This document shows, one piece after another, positions 7,927 through 16,455 of a stretch of 64,000 nt of DNA. The DNA is taken from positions 444,501 to 508,500 of the forward strand of contig NZ_CP073747.1 in assembly GCF_024398015.1 (NCBI RefSeq), in the 5' to 3' direction. The translations under genes and the position numbers were made by a program. Position 1 is the stretch's first letter. Each line of letters opens with the position of its first letter. The notes beneath the pieces were generated by a model. The model had not been told where the DNA came from and ran no database searches. It worked only from the letters and a program-made list of their open reading frames with translations. This DNA comes from Kordiimonas sp. SCSIO 12610. Its GTDB lineage: Bacteria > Pseudomonadota > Alphaproteobacteria > Sphingomonadales > Kordiimonadaceae.

Positions 7927-9777
7927 TTACTGGCAAGCGAGACATTCCTCGTAATCGGTGGAATTACCGGCAGCGGCCGCTAACGGTAGCTGTACCTCCT
8001 CGGGTTGAGGGATGCCATTCTTGGATTTGGTGCCAGACCCTGTTGCCACAACTTCTGCCCGTTGAATGGATTTCGAGCGGCAATAGTAAAGGCTCTTGAG
8101 GCCTTTTTTCCATGCTTGATAATGAACCTGATGAAGATCACGTTTATGGACATCTGCGGGCAAGAAAATGTTCACAGATTGGGCTTGCGAAATATAGGAC
8201 GCTCTGTCTGCGGCTAATTCCACGACCCAACGTTGGTCAAGTTCAAACGCGGTTTTGAAAACATCCTTCTCATCCTGCGTAAGGAAATCAAGGTGCTGAA
8301 CCGAACCTTCGTTCACTGTAATCGATGTCCATACTTCATCAGTGTTTTGACCACGTTCTTCAAGCAAACGTGTTAGCGCGCGGTTATGAACGATGAAGTT
8401 TCCAGAAAGGGTTTTCTGATTGTAGCTGTTTGCAGCAATTGGTTCAATTCCTGGGCTTGCACCACCACAAATTGTCGAAATTGAAGCTGTTGGTGCAATC
8501 GCTGTTTTGTTTGAAAAGCGTTCCATCATTCCATAATCGGCTGCATCAGGGCATGGGCCGCGTTCACGCGCCAAAATATCTGAAGCCCGGTCAACTTCTG
8601 CCTGAACATGAGAAAAGATTTTATGGTTCCAGCTTTTTGCAAGTGCAGATTCAAAAGGAACCATATTGTCCTGAAGAAAACTATGGAAACCCATCACTCC
8701 CAAGCCTACAGAGCGCTCACGCATTGCAGAATAGCGTGCCTTTGCCATTGTATCTGGTGCCCGGTCGATAAAGTCCTGAAGGACATTGTCAAGGAAGCGC
8801 ATAACATCTGGAATAAACTGTTTGTCGTCTTTCCATTCCTTGTAATGCTCTAGATTCAGTGAAGACAAGCAACAAACAGCGGTACGTTCGTTACCCAAAT
8901 GGTCAAGGCCAGTTGGAAGCGTAATCTCTGCACACAGGTTTGACGTTTTAACTGTAAGGCCAGCAAGTTTGTGGTGCTCTGGCATTTGGCGGTTCACCGT
9001 ATCAGAATAGATGATATAGGGCTCGCCTGTTTCAACACGAGCCGTTAATATTCTGATCCAAAGGCCGCGTGCTGATACGGTGCGGACCACATGACCATCT
9101 TTGGGGCTGGTTAGTGCCCATTCTTCGTCATTTTCAACAGCGCGCATAAAGGCGTCTGTCACCAAAATACCATGATGCAGATTAGGTGTCTTACGGTTTG
9201 GGTCGCCACCTGTTGGGCGTCTTAGTTCTGTAAACTCTTCAATTTCAGGGTGTGAAACTGGTAGGTAAATCGCAGCTGAGCCACGGCGGAGTGATCCTTG
9301 TGAAATGGCAAGCGTGAGGCTGTCCATAACGCGGACAAAGGGAACGATGCCACTTGTTTTGCCAACGCCGCCAACGGTTTCACCGATCGAGCGAAGATTG
9401 CCCCAATAACTTCCAATGCCGCCGCCGCGTGATGCAAGCCAGACATTCTCTGTCCATAAATCAACAATCGAGTCCAATTTATCCTGTGCTTCATTCAGGA
9501 AGCAGGAAATTGGCAACCCTCGGCTGGTACCGCCATTGGAGAGAACAGGAGTGGCAGGCATGAACCATAGGTTTGAAATATAATCATAAAGACGCTGTGA
9601 ATGATGTTTGTCGTCGCCGTAATAGCTTGCTACTCGTGCAAAAAGGTCTTGATAGCTTTCGCCCGGCATCAAATATCGATCGGTTAAAGTTGCTTTACCA
9701 AACTCTGTTAATAAATCATCCCTTGTCCGATCAATCTCGACTGCACCACCATGTTCAAAATGAGTAACTTCAAACAT
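7927..9777 (-). CDS. nrdA: Class I ribonucleotide reductase, catalytic alpha subunit
   Basis: The 616-residue catalytic subunit that reduces ribonucleoside diphosphates. Key residues: C92 in PISCFL and C302 in VCCLSSLNL (redox pair), active-site N280, C282 and E284 in SNLCAEI, paired radical-transfer tyrosines in SLYYC, and the C-terminal relay cysteines C612 and C615 in ECLAC. It is about 140 residues shorter than the E. coli enzyme because it begins directly at the ten-stranded barrel and lacks an N-terminal ATP-cone. The beta subunit is not adjacent; it is encoded about 19 kb away on the other strand. A GGAG-type ribosome site precedes the ATG. Confidence 0.96.
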   Translation of the reverse strand: MFEVTHFEHGGAVEIDRTRDDLLTEFGKATLTDRYLMPGESYQDLFARVASYYGDDKHHSQRLYDYISNLWFMPATPVLSNGGTSRGLPISCFLNEAQDKLDSIVDLWTENVWLASRGGGIGSYWGNLRSIGETVGGVGKTSGIVPFVRVMDSLTLAISQGSLRRGSAAIYLPVSHPEIEEFTELRRPTGGDPNRKTPNLHHGILVTDAFMRAVENDEEWALTSPKDGHVVRTVSARGLWIRILTARVETGEPYIIYSDTVNRQMPEHHKLAGLTVKTSNLCAEITLPTGLDHLGNERTAVCCLSSLNLEHYKEWKDDKQFIPDVMRFLDNVLQDFIDRAPDTMAKARYSAMRERSVGLGVMGFHSFLQDNMVPFESALAKSWNHKIFSHVQAEVDRASDILARERGPCPDAADYGMMERFSNKTAIAPTASISTICGGASPGIEPIAANSYNQKTLSGNFIVHNRALTRLLEERGQNTDEVWTSITVNEGSVQHLDFLTQDEKDVFKTAFELDQRWVVELAADRASYISQAQSVNIFLPADVHKRDLHQVHYQAWKKGLKSLYYCRSKSIQRAEVVATGSGTKSKNGIPQPEEVQLPLAAAAGNSTDYEECLACQ

Positions 9778-10141
9778 TATTTTGGTCTCTCCCTACCCGT
9801 GTCTTTATGTCAGAATCCAACTGTGTTTCGAGAAACGTTATTAGCGTAACCGAAATTAGAACAAAAGTCGAACAATCGACTTTCATATGCAAATTTTTAA
9901 TTAGCTTACAGCGAAATAAAATTAGCCCCACGAGAGATTCTGCGTATTCCGAAGCAAGCAAAAACAGAATAAGCTTAGCTTAAGGCTCTAGTCAAGATAA
10001 AGTAGCAAGCCTTTGGGTTTCCTACCATATCTTGTGGGCGAAATAGAATAAGCGAACCATCAGTTTTGTTGAAGCCTTTTGGAAAGCTAACAAAATCAAT
10101 GATTCGCATTCGGTATCAGATGATTGGCTACTGCGGTTATT
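9778..10141 (-). other. nrdA leader and intergenic region with a hairpin
   Basis: A 364-base region without a gene, between accA and nrdA on the same strand. The clear structure is a perfect 8-bp hairpin with a 4-base loop (9864-9871 with 9876-9883), followed on the minus strand by TTTTGTTCTAATTT, which resembles an intrinsic terminator. It lies 86 bases before the nrdA start, so it either ends the accA transcript or acts as a leader attenuator. I could not identify a convincing NrdR box or a strong promoter. Confidence 0.5.
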
Positions 10142-11101
10142 TTAGGCCAGGCCAATGTTGCCGATTGCTAAAAATTTATCACGGCGTAATTCACGAAGGC
10201 GATTCCCATCAATGCCAGCCATTTCGCGCAAATTCGATTGAACAGCATCCCCAAGAGCATTTAACGCCCGCTCCGGATCTCTGTGAGCTCCGCCAAGGGG
10301 TTCGTCAACAATTCCATCGATTACGCCCAGATTTAACAGGTCTTGAGCCGTAATTTTAAGGGCGTTTGCGGCGTCTTCAGCTTTATCATTGGTGCGCCAT
10401 AAAATAGACGCGCACCCTTCTGGGGAAATGACAGAGTAAAGCGAGTGTTCCATCATCAATACACGGTTTGCAGCCGCAATTGCGACAGCGCCGCCTGAAC
10501 CGCCTTCACCGACAATACAAGTGACCATTGGCACCTGAATAGACAGGCAAGTATCCGTTGAGCGTGCAATTGCCTCTGCCTGACCGCGTTCTTCTGCCCC
10601 AACGCCGGGGTATGCACCGGGTGTATCCACAAATGTAATCACAGGAAGGCCGAACCGATCCGCCATCTCCATCAAACGGATGGCTTTTCTATATCCTTCT
10701 GGGCGGGCCATGCCGAAATTATGTTTAATACGGGACTGGGTGTCAGACCCTTTTTCATGGCCAATTACAACGCAGGCATCGCCGCGGAAACGAGCGAGGC
10801 CGCCACTGATAGCACTGTCTTCGCCGAACGCCCGGTCGCCTGCGAGTGGTGTAAAGTCCTGGAACAAGTGATTGATGATATCAGGGAAATGTGGTCGCTC
10901 CGGGTGCCGCGCAACCTGCATTTTCTGCCAAGGTGACAAGCCTTCGTATGTTTCCTTCAGAAGTTTACCAAGTTTGGTTTCTAATTGCCCTACCTCAAGG
11001 GAAATATCTACATCACCGCCGCTTCCAGAAAAACTACGCAGTTCACGTATTTTACCTTCAAGTTCCGCAATGGGTTTCTCAAACTCGAGGAAAGTCATCA
11101 T
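10142..11101 (-). CDS. accA: Acetyl-CoA carboxylase carboxyltransferase subunit alpha
   Basis: Transfers the carboxyl group from carboxybiotin to acetyl-CoA, with AccD, in the first step of fatty acid synthesis. The N-terminus [18 protein letters not shown] is the usual AccA beginning and gives 319 residues, the normal length. The open frame extends upstream to 11200, with another ATG at 11131; I chose 11101 because AGGA lies ten bases before it and because family members start here. Crotonase-fold motifs include [13 protein letters not shown] and the oxyanion glycines [10 protein letters not shown]. The gene follows xerD on the same strand, as in many alphaproteobacteria. Confidence 0.95.
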   Translation of the reverse strand: MMTFLEFEKPIAELEGKIRELRSFSGSGGDVDISLEVGQLETKLGKLLKETYEGLSPWQKMQVARHPERPHFPDIINHLFQDFTPLAGDRAFGEDSAISGGLARFRGDACVVIGHEKGSDTQSRIKHNFGMARPEGYRKAIRLMEMADRFGLPVITFVDTPGAYPGVGAEERGQAEAIARSTDTCLSIQVPMVTCIVGEGGSGGAVAIAAANRVLMMEHSLYSVISPEGCASILWRTNDKAEDAANALKITAQDLLNLGVIDGIVDEPLGGAHRDPERALNALGDAVQSNLREMAGIDGNRLRELRRDKFLAIGNIGLA

Positions 11102-11272
11102 CTTAGTGGTATCCTGATTTTTGTTTTTCATCGGATCATGTCTCTTATCCGAGGTCAAAGCTAATTCGCTCGCATAGCATCTATAGATATAGGGTATCAA
11201 GCACTGATAGACAAGACAGGAGGTGTTTTCATGAAAAAACTATCGAGAAAAACTTCCGAGTTCCGTAGGGGT

Positions 11273-12184
11273 TTATTGATCGGCGAGGGGATGGTTCTCA
11301 AAAACCAATGATTTCAGCCGTTCTTCAAGAACATGCGTGTAGATTTGCGTGGTAGAAATATCAGCATGACCAAGCATTTGCTGAACCGCCCGTAGATCAG
11401 CGCCATGCGCTAATAGGTGTGTTGCAAACGCGTGACGCATTTTATGAGGACTTAAAAGGTCTGTTGGTACGCCTGCATGAACCGCCAGTTCTTTCAAGAG
11501 TTGGCCTACCCGTCTTCTCGTTAGGTGCCCTTCCTTGCCTCTTGATGGGAATAGATAGTAGGGGGCAGGCTGCCGTTTTTTGGCTATCTCCGCGTCAACC
11601 ATCATAATATATGCTTTTAAGGCCTTGCGCGCTTTCTCGCCAATTGGGACCATACGTTCACGCCCGCCCTTACCTTTAATTGTCAGAAGCACAGTATCAG
11701 GGCCGATAGATTTTCGGGGTAGTGTCAATAATTCACTGATACGAAGGCCGGTCGCGTATAAAGTTTCTAGAATTGCATGTAGTCGAACGCTGGAAAGTGA
11801 CCCATTTCTTGCCTCACTCTCCGCATAATCAAGAAGAATTTCAACATGATCTTGCTTTAAAAATCTGGGTAAACGTTTTTCTGTTCGGGGTGTTTCAATT
11901 TTTGCAGCGGGATTATCTGATCTAAAGCCATCTCTGAATAAAAATAGATAAAATTGCTTTAGGCTTGATGTCTTGCGGGCGATGGTTGAGCTTTTCAGGC
12001 CTTCTTGGTTTAGCAGCTGAATGTAGGCCTGTATGTCATCAGTTGATGCCATTTCCAGTGAAGTGGGTAGAAAGTCTGAAAATCCAGAGAGGTCACGCCG
12101 GTAGGCTGCCTGACTGTTTTCAGAGTGCCCTTTCTCTGCCGCGAGCATTTCCAAAAACAAGTCAATTTGTTGCTGATCTGTCAT
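11273..12184 (-). CDS. xerD: Site-specific tyrosine recombinase XerD
   Basis: A 303-residue recombinase that with XerC resolves chromosome dimers at dif near the division septum. N-terminal SAM-like DNA-binding domain (about 5-92) and C-terminal catalytic domain with the complete set R148 (TGLRISEL), K172 (GKGGRERM), H247 and R250 (SPHKMRHAFATH), H273 (LGHADI) and nucleophile Y282 (IYTHV). Context accA-xerD is typical of chromosomal XerD in this class, which argues against a mobile-element integrase. It lies 24 bases behind the large secreted-protein gene, so they may share a transcript. Confidence 0.95.
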   Translation of the reverse strand: MTDQQQIDLFLEMLAAEKGHSENSQAAYRRDLSGFSDFLPTSLEMASTDDIQAYIQLLNQEGLKSSTIARKTSSLKQFYLFLFRDGFRSDNPAAKIETPRTEKRLPRFLKQDHVEILLDYAESEARNGSLSSVRLHAILETLYATGLRISELLTLPRKSIGPDTVLLTIKGKGGRERMVPIGEKARKALKAYIMMVDAEIAKKRQPAPYYLFPSRGKEGHLTRRRVGQLLKELAVHAGVPTDLLSPHKMRHAFATHLLAHGADLRAVQQMLGHADISTTQIYTHVLEERLKSLVFENHPLADQ

Positions 12185-12208
12185 GAAATATAAGGACGCT
12201 ATTGATGC

Positions 12209-14275
12209 CTATAGGCCTTGTGCGATTAATATCTCAGTCGCTAATTTCTGCGTTTCCTCATTAAATCCTAGCCCTTTTAAATTGCCGAGCACGGATCCAA
12301 CCAGTGACGCAGAAAGCTGTCCGCCTTGGGTTGGTGATAATAATCGAAAGCCCAAACTCAGGGCGAGCGGTCGATCTTGGTTGTTGACAGCAATTAAGAA
12401 CGAACGCCAAAGCGCAGGTGAAGGGACTTCGCCGCTTAGGGCAGCGGGCCCTTTTTCTAAAGTTTCCCATGCGCCTTCAGGCGCAGCGATGCCAAGCGCA
12501 TCAAATGTTGATAATAAAAGATTGGCGCGTTCAAACCGATCACTGGTTTCAGATTGCGCGGCCCACCAGATGTTAAATTGTTCTGTTGTCGGTTTAATAT
12601 TCAGTCCTGTAACCATCATAGGCCACATGTTTTTAAGTGCGATATCCGCAGAAGGGTCATTATTCGCGGCACGCGTGCGAAGCGTTCGCAGCCAAGCCAA
12701 GGCTCGCTCGCTATCGCCGTCCAGTAGGGCAATGCGCGCAAACAAACTTGCTTTGTCACCAAATACTGCATTGATTTCTACATTTTTGGTTAACATCGCA
12801 AACACAGGGCCAGTTGTAGATGTGGTTTGGGATTGAAGCGCTCTAAACCATGCGTTTTCGAGCGCATTCATGCGGATAGTTTCATCCTTTTCCTGCGCAA
12901 TTAGGTTCGCGAGTGTTGCATCAACATTATCGGAGTTTTCCCCTGCTGTAGCGAAGGATATAGCAGCAGATTTCTCTGCTTCATCTGGTTCCAGGGCTCT
13001 GTAAAAGGACTGATAATCTGATGCAGTTAACCACCCTTGACGAAGTGACATCTGAATGAGTTTCGCTTTGGCTTCTGTTGAAACAGAAGGAACGGCTAAC
13101 ATCATACTAACGGCCATAGGATTGACATTTTCAAGTTTGAATTCGTTAATCTGAATACGGGCAAGTCGAGCCATTGCAGCTTCTAATACATTGATCTCCA
13201 GCGCACCCTCAAGCGCCTCAATCTGGCTATTGTCACGAAGCGTTCCCGAGGAATTTTCCTCAGCCTCGATAAGAATATGATCGATCAGGCGATAGAAGGT
13301 TGGCTCAATCTCTGCAATTTCTTCCAATATACCTAATTGGAAGTCTACAGCGCCGCGATTACCTTCTGCTGCTTCACAGAAAGCGGATAACCTGAGCCAG
13401 TATTCAGAATTATCTGATTTTCTTTGTGCTTCTGCGATCTCGCAAGCGTCAGCCAACTTGCTTGCAATTAAATGAGACTGGGCAAACTCTCGAGATAGCG
13501 AAGACCAATCTCTGTCTTTAGGAAGGTTATCAATCAGTGCCCGATAATCGCGGGCATATCCTTTTGATGCCAATAGAGACAGTCTGGTTTTGATCGTGAG
13601 GTCAATTTCACCGGCATCCTGTGTTTCAGGAATATCGGTCGGTGACAATACAACCTTTCTGGTGATCTCGTTCATCACTGGCGAGGCCGCATTCTCTTTA
13701 AATCTGTTCAGGCGATCCAGATATTGTTTTCTGTCATATCCTTGCCAGAAGGCAGCATTAAATTCAGCTTGATTATCCAATACGCCAGCTTTTGATGGGT
13801 CAAATGCACTTAAATCACCTTCTTCATAGAAATCGGTTGGTGCTTGTGCCTCTTGCACGTCAGATAGTGATTGCGGTGAATTTAAATCTTCTGAACCTTC
13901 AACAGTTTGTTCATCGGTCTGGCTTTCAGTGTCAGCAATGCTCAATTGACCGTTTTCGTTAGGAAGCCCGTCGACGGCCTTTTCTTCAATAGCAGTTGAG
14001 GTTGGTGCAGGGATCTTAATGCTGCCAGCAGGAACAAAGGGCTCAGGAATGATTGAGCGGGGGGCAGCAAGTTTTGGCCCAGTCTGTCGGGTGTTTTTTT
14101 GCTTTGTTTGTAGAAAAAAACGTTTCTGGCCTTGGGATGGCTTTACAATTTGAACAGGTGCGCCGTCAGATGGTGCTTGGTCATCGTCCTGTTGGTCTTG
14201 AGCAACAGAAGTCAACGTGATTCCCAAAATAGCCGCAAGCGACATCACTTTTGAATATCTGTTGATTTTCTGCAT
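12209..14275 (-). CDS. Large secreted or periplasmic helical protein, unknown function
   Basis: A 688-residue protein with an N-terminal export signal (hydrophobic VMSLAAILGITLTSVA then a very acidic QDQQDDDQ). Residues about 25-170 are low-complexity, rich in Pro, Glu, Asp and Ser; the rest is helical and Ala/Leu-rich, like an alpha solenoid, without a motif I recognise. Comparable proteins stand next to aroK/xerD in other alphaproteobacteria and are sometimes mislabelled 'antifreeze' polyproteins. The ATG at 14275 has AGGA ten bases before it. It follows a 46-codon membrane-peptide gene by 38 bases and precedes xerD by 24 bases, suggesting a three-gene unit. Confidence 0.75.
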   Translation of the reverse strand: MQKINRYSKVMSLAAILGITLTSVAQDQQDDDQAPSDGAPVQIVKPSQGQKRFFLQTKQKNTRQTGPKLAAPRSIIPEPFVPAGSIKIPAPTSTAIEEKAVDGLPNENGQLSIADTESQTDEQTVEGSEDLNSPQSLSDVQEAQAPTDFYEEGDLSAFDPSKAGVLDNQAEFNAAFWQGYDRKQYLDRLNRFKENAASPVMNEITRKVVLSPTDIPETQDAGEIDLTIKTRLSLLASKGYARDYRALIDNLPKDRDWSSLSREFAQSHLIASKLADACEIAEAQRKSDNSEYWLRLSAFCEAAEGNRGAVDFQLGILEEIAEIEPTFYRLIDHILIEAEENSSGTLRDNSQIEALEGALEINVLEAAMARLARIQINEFKLENVNPMAVSMMLAVPSVSTEAKAKLIQMSLRQGWLTASDYQSFYRALEPDEAEKSAAISFATAGENSDNVDATLANLIAQEKDETIRMNALENAWFRALQSQTTSTTGPVFAMLTKNVEINAVFGDKASLFARIALLDGDSERALAWLRTLRTRAANNDPSADIALKNMWPMMVTGLNIKPTTEQFNIWWAAQSETSDRFERANLLLSTFDALGIAAPEGAWETLEKGPAALSGEVPSPALWRSFLIAVNNQDRPLALSLGFRLLSPTQGGQLSASLVGSVLGNLKGLGFNEETQKLATEILIAQGL

Positions 14276-14313
14276 GGCCTGTCCTTTTTGGGGTCGTTCT
14301 ATTTTTAAACCGT

Positions 14314-14454
14314 CTATTGTGGGAAACGATCATTACTAATTGTTTTAGTGACTTCTTCCGATGGTGCTGGGATATCCCAGAACATGAGAAAAATGCCGCC
14401 ACCAATGACTAGAATAGCAATTAAGGCGATAATGAATTGTGTCACTTTAGACAT
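14314..14454 (-). CDS. 46-residue single-span membrane peptide
   Basis: A short gene, start ATG at 14454 with AAGG six bases upstream, stop at 14314. The peptide starts MSKVTQF, has one hydrophobic segment (about residues 7-25), then the motif FWDIPAPSEEV and ends NDRFPQ. I recall the same pattern, a span followed by WDIPAP and a C-terminal NDRFP, in small alphaproteobacterial proteins from this same genomic place, so it is probably real and conserved. The C-terminus should face the periplasm. It lies 38 bases before the large secreted protein gene and probably shares its operon and perhaps its function. Confidence 0.75.
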   Translation of the reverse strand: MSKVTQFIIALIAILVIGGGIFLMFWDIPAPSEEVTKTISNDRFPQ

Positions 14455-14711
14455 AAAAGACCTTTTGTTTTAAATTCTTTCCAATCTTATAAGACGAGCT
14501 TTGCATCAAGTCCAGAAACAGCTCACTTTCATACATTGAATTTGTATTTCTCACAGGCATTGGAAATGAATTCGTTATTTTTTACGTTATCAATGCTCTA
14601 AATTTACGGCTGAATTATGGTGTAACTGGTTGAAAACAGTTGGCAGACTATATCTTTGGCGTATAAATATTTTTAAATGTGATGAATTGAATCTTTGGTC
14701 AGACGAGTTAA

Positions 14712-15281
14712 ATGAGTTTGTTGAAAAAAATCAAAATAGACCGTTCGATTGTACTTGTAGGGTTGATGGGTGCAGGAAAAACAACGGTTGGGCGACGATT
14801 GGCAAAAAAATTAGCCCTTGAATTCGTGGACTCTGACCATGAAATTGAAAAAGCTGCTTGCATGTCTGTTGCGGAAATTTTCGAAAATTTTGGCGAGGAA
14901 GAATTCAGATCCGGTGAGCGCCGGGTTATCAGCCGCCTCATTGATGGCCCGCCTAAGATAATTGCAACAGGTGGGGGGGCCTTCATTAATGATGAGACAC
15001 GTAATTTGATTTTACGCGATGCGTTATCGATATGGCTGGACGCTGATATTGATGTTTTGGTGGAGCGTACAGCACGCCGGGATACGCGCCCGCTTCTTAA
15101 AAATGGTGATCCGAGGGCGATTTTAACTGAGCTAGCAGAAAAGCGTTCCCCCTTTTATGCAGAAGCAGATTTGAAAGTGTATTCTGGTGATGGTCCACAT
15201 GAAGATGTGGTCGGTGATATTTTGAAAGCGCTACAATCAAAAAAACGCAGTGCCTCCCCTTTAAAACAGGGAACCCTATGA
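14712..15281 (+). CDS. aroK: Shikimate kinase
   Basis: Phosphorylates shikimate at the 3-hydroxyl in the chorismate pathway. The 189-residue protein has Walker A GLMGAGKTT (17-25), shikimate-binding D42 in VDSDHEIE, the FRSGER arginine, the GGG loop in ATGGGAF and the lid arginines in RRDTRPLL. It is translated in an ATGA overlap with aroB, the standard pairing. The 257-base gap upstream is shared with the divergent small membrane-peptide gene and must hold both promoters. The last 15 or so residues are basic and probably disordered. Confidence 0.96.
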   Translation: MSLLKKIKIDRSIVLVGLMGAGKTTVGRRLAKKLALEFVDSDHEIEKAACMSVAEIFENFGEEEFRSGERRVISRLIDGPPKIIATGGGAFINDETRNLILRDALSIWLDADIDVLVERTARRDTRPLLKNGDPRAILTELAEKRSPFYAEADLKVYSGDGPHEDVVGDILKALQSKKRSASPLKQGTL

Positions 15282-16405
15282 TGGCCGATATTATGGAAAC
15301 TATTCATTTGCCACTCGGTGAACGATCTTATGATATTGTTATCGGTGCTGGGCTTGTTGGAACGCTGTATGATCTCACCAAGGATGTCTTAAAACGTCCA
15401 CGTGCTGTTATTATCACAGATGAAAATGTTGCTGCCCTGCATTTAAATACGGCTGTTGAGGCCCTGAAAAATAACGATATTAAGGTTGATACAATCACAG
15501 TACCTGCGGGTGAGGGTAGTAAATCATTTGCAAATTTTGAAAAGGTTATCAACAGGCTTTTAGAGCTGGAGGTCGAGCGCAAGGATGTCGTTATCGCCCT
15601 TGGCGGCGGCGTTGTTGGTGACTTGACGGGCTTTGCGGCGGCTACGCTAAGGCGTGGGATAGAGTTTATTCAGGTGCCGACCAGTTTGTTGGCGCAGGTG
15701 GACAGTTCCGTTGGTGGTAAAACGGGTATCAATACCAAGTTTGGTAAAAACCTCTTGGGGGCGTTTCATCAACCTAAAAAAGTGATTATTGACCTTGAAA
15801 TGCTCGATACGCTGCCTGCCCGAGAACTAAGGGCAGGGTACGCGGAAGTTATCAAATATGGTCTGATCGATGACCTTGAGTTTTTTGAGTGGCTCGAGAA
15901 AAAGGGTCATTTAATGGTCTCAAATGATGCTGACAGAGAAATACAAGCCTACGCAATTGGCCATAGTTGCCGCTCGAAAGCTAGGATTGTCGCTGAAGAT
16001 GAGCGCGAAGGTGGGAAACGGGCCCTTTTAAACCTTGGGCATACATTTGGTCATGCCCTGGAGGCTGAGTGTGCATATGATGGTACTTTATTGCACGGTG
16101 AGGCTGTTGCTATTGGTATGGTGATGGCGCTTGATCTGGCGTGTAAACTGGGCCTTGCGGACACGCGCGAGCAATCAAGATTAATCAACCATCTGCGCTC
16201 GGTGGATATGTATGCAACGGGTTCTGAACTGACCAAGACCTTCACTGTGGATGCGTTAATGAAACATATGGCGCAAGATAAAAAGGTTGAAGACGGTAAA
16301 ATGGTATTTATTACCGGAGCGATGGGTAAAGCTGAGGTACGCCGCGACATTGATGCGAGTATTATCAGGAAAGTGCTGCAGAATTCGCTTGAAGCTGTTG
16401 TTTAA
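15278..16405 (+). CDS. aroB: 3-dehydroquinate synthase
   Basis: Makes 3-dehydroquinate from DAHP, using NAD and a divalent metal. The 375-residue chain has the NAD-binding loop ALGGGVVGDLTGF, the PTSLLAQVDSSVGGKTGIN substrate loop and metal histidines in NLGHTFGHALE and LLHGEAVAIGM. The first four bases overlap the end of aroK. The start is one of two adjacent ATG codons (15278 or 15281); the protein could begin at MADIMETIHL. Confidence 0.97.
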   Translation: MMADIMETIHLPLGERSYDIVIGAGLVGTLYDLTKDVLKRPRAVIITDENVAALHLNTAVEALKNNDIKVDTITVPAGEGSKSFANFEKVINRLLELEVERKDVVIALGGGVVGDLTGFAAATLRRGIEFIQVPTSLLAQVDSSVGGKTGINTKFGKNLLGAFHQPKKVIIDLEMLDTLPARELRAGYAEVIKYGLIDDLEFFEWLEKKGHLMVSNDADREIQAYAIGHSCRSKARIVAEDEREGGKRALLNLGHTFGHALEAECAYDGTLLHGEAVAIGMVMALDLACKLGLADTREQSRLINHLRSVDMYATGSELTKTFTVDALMKHMAQDKKVEDGKMVFITGAMGKAEVRRDIDASIIRKVLQNSLEAVV

Positions 16406-16455
16406 GCTACGATAAGTTCTATATAATTACTGTTCTCTCATTCAAAGGGCCGTGA

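Noticed and set aside
9818-9870. Possible LexA (GTTC-N7-GTTC) site in the nrdA leader.
   Set aside because: The second half is GGTT/GTTA with a shifted spacing, so it does not meet the consensus.
10066-10353. A 95-codon plus-strand frame near accA.
   Set aside because: Most of it is antisense to accA, with no ribosome site or recognisable protein features.
11273-12184. Tyrosine recombinase as a sign of a mobile island.
   Set aside because: Sequence and accA/aroK context identify it as chromosomal XerD; there are no flanking repeats, tRNA or cargo.
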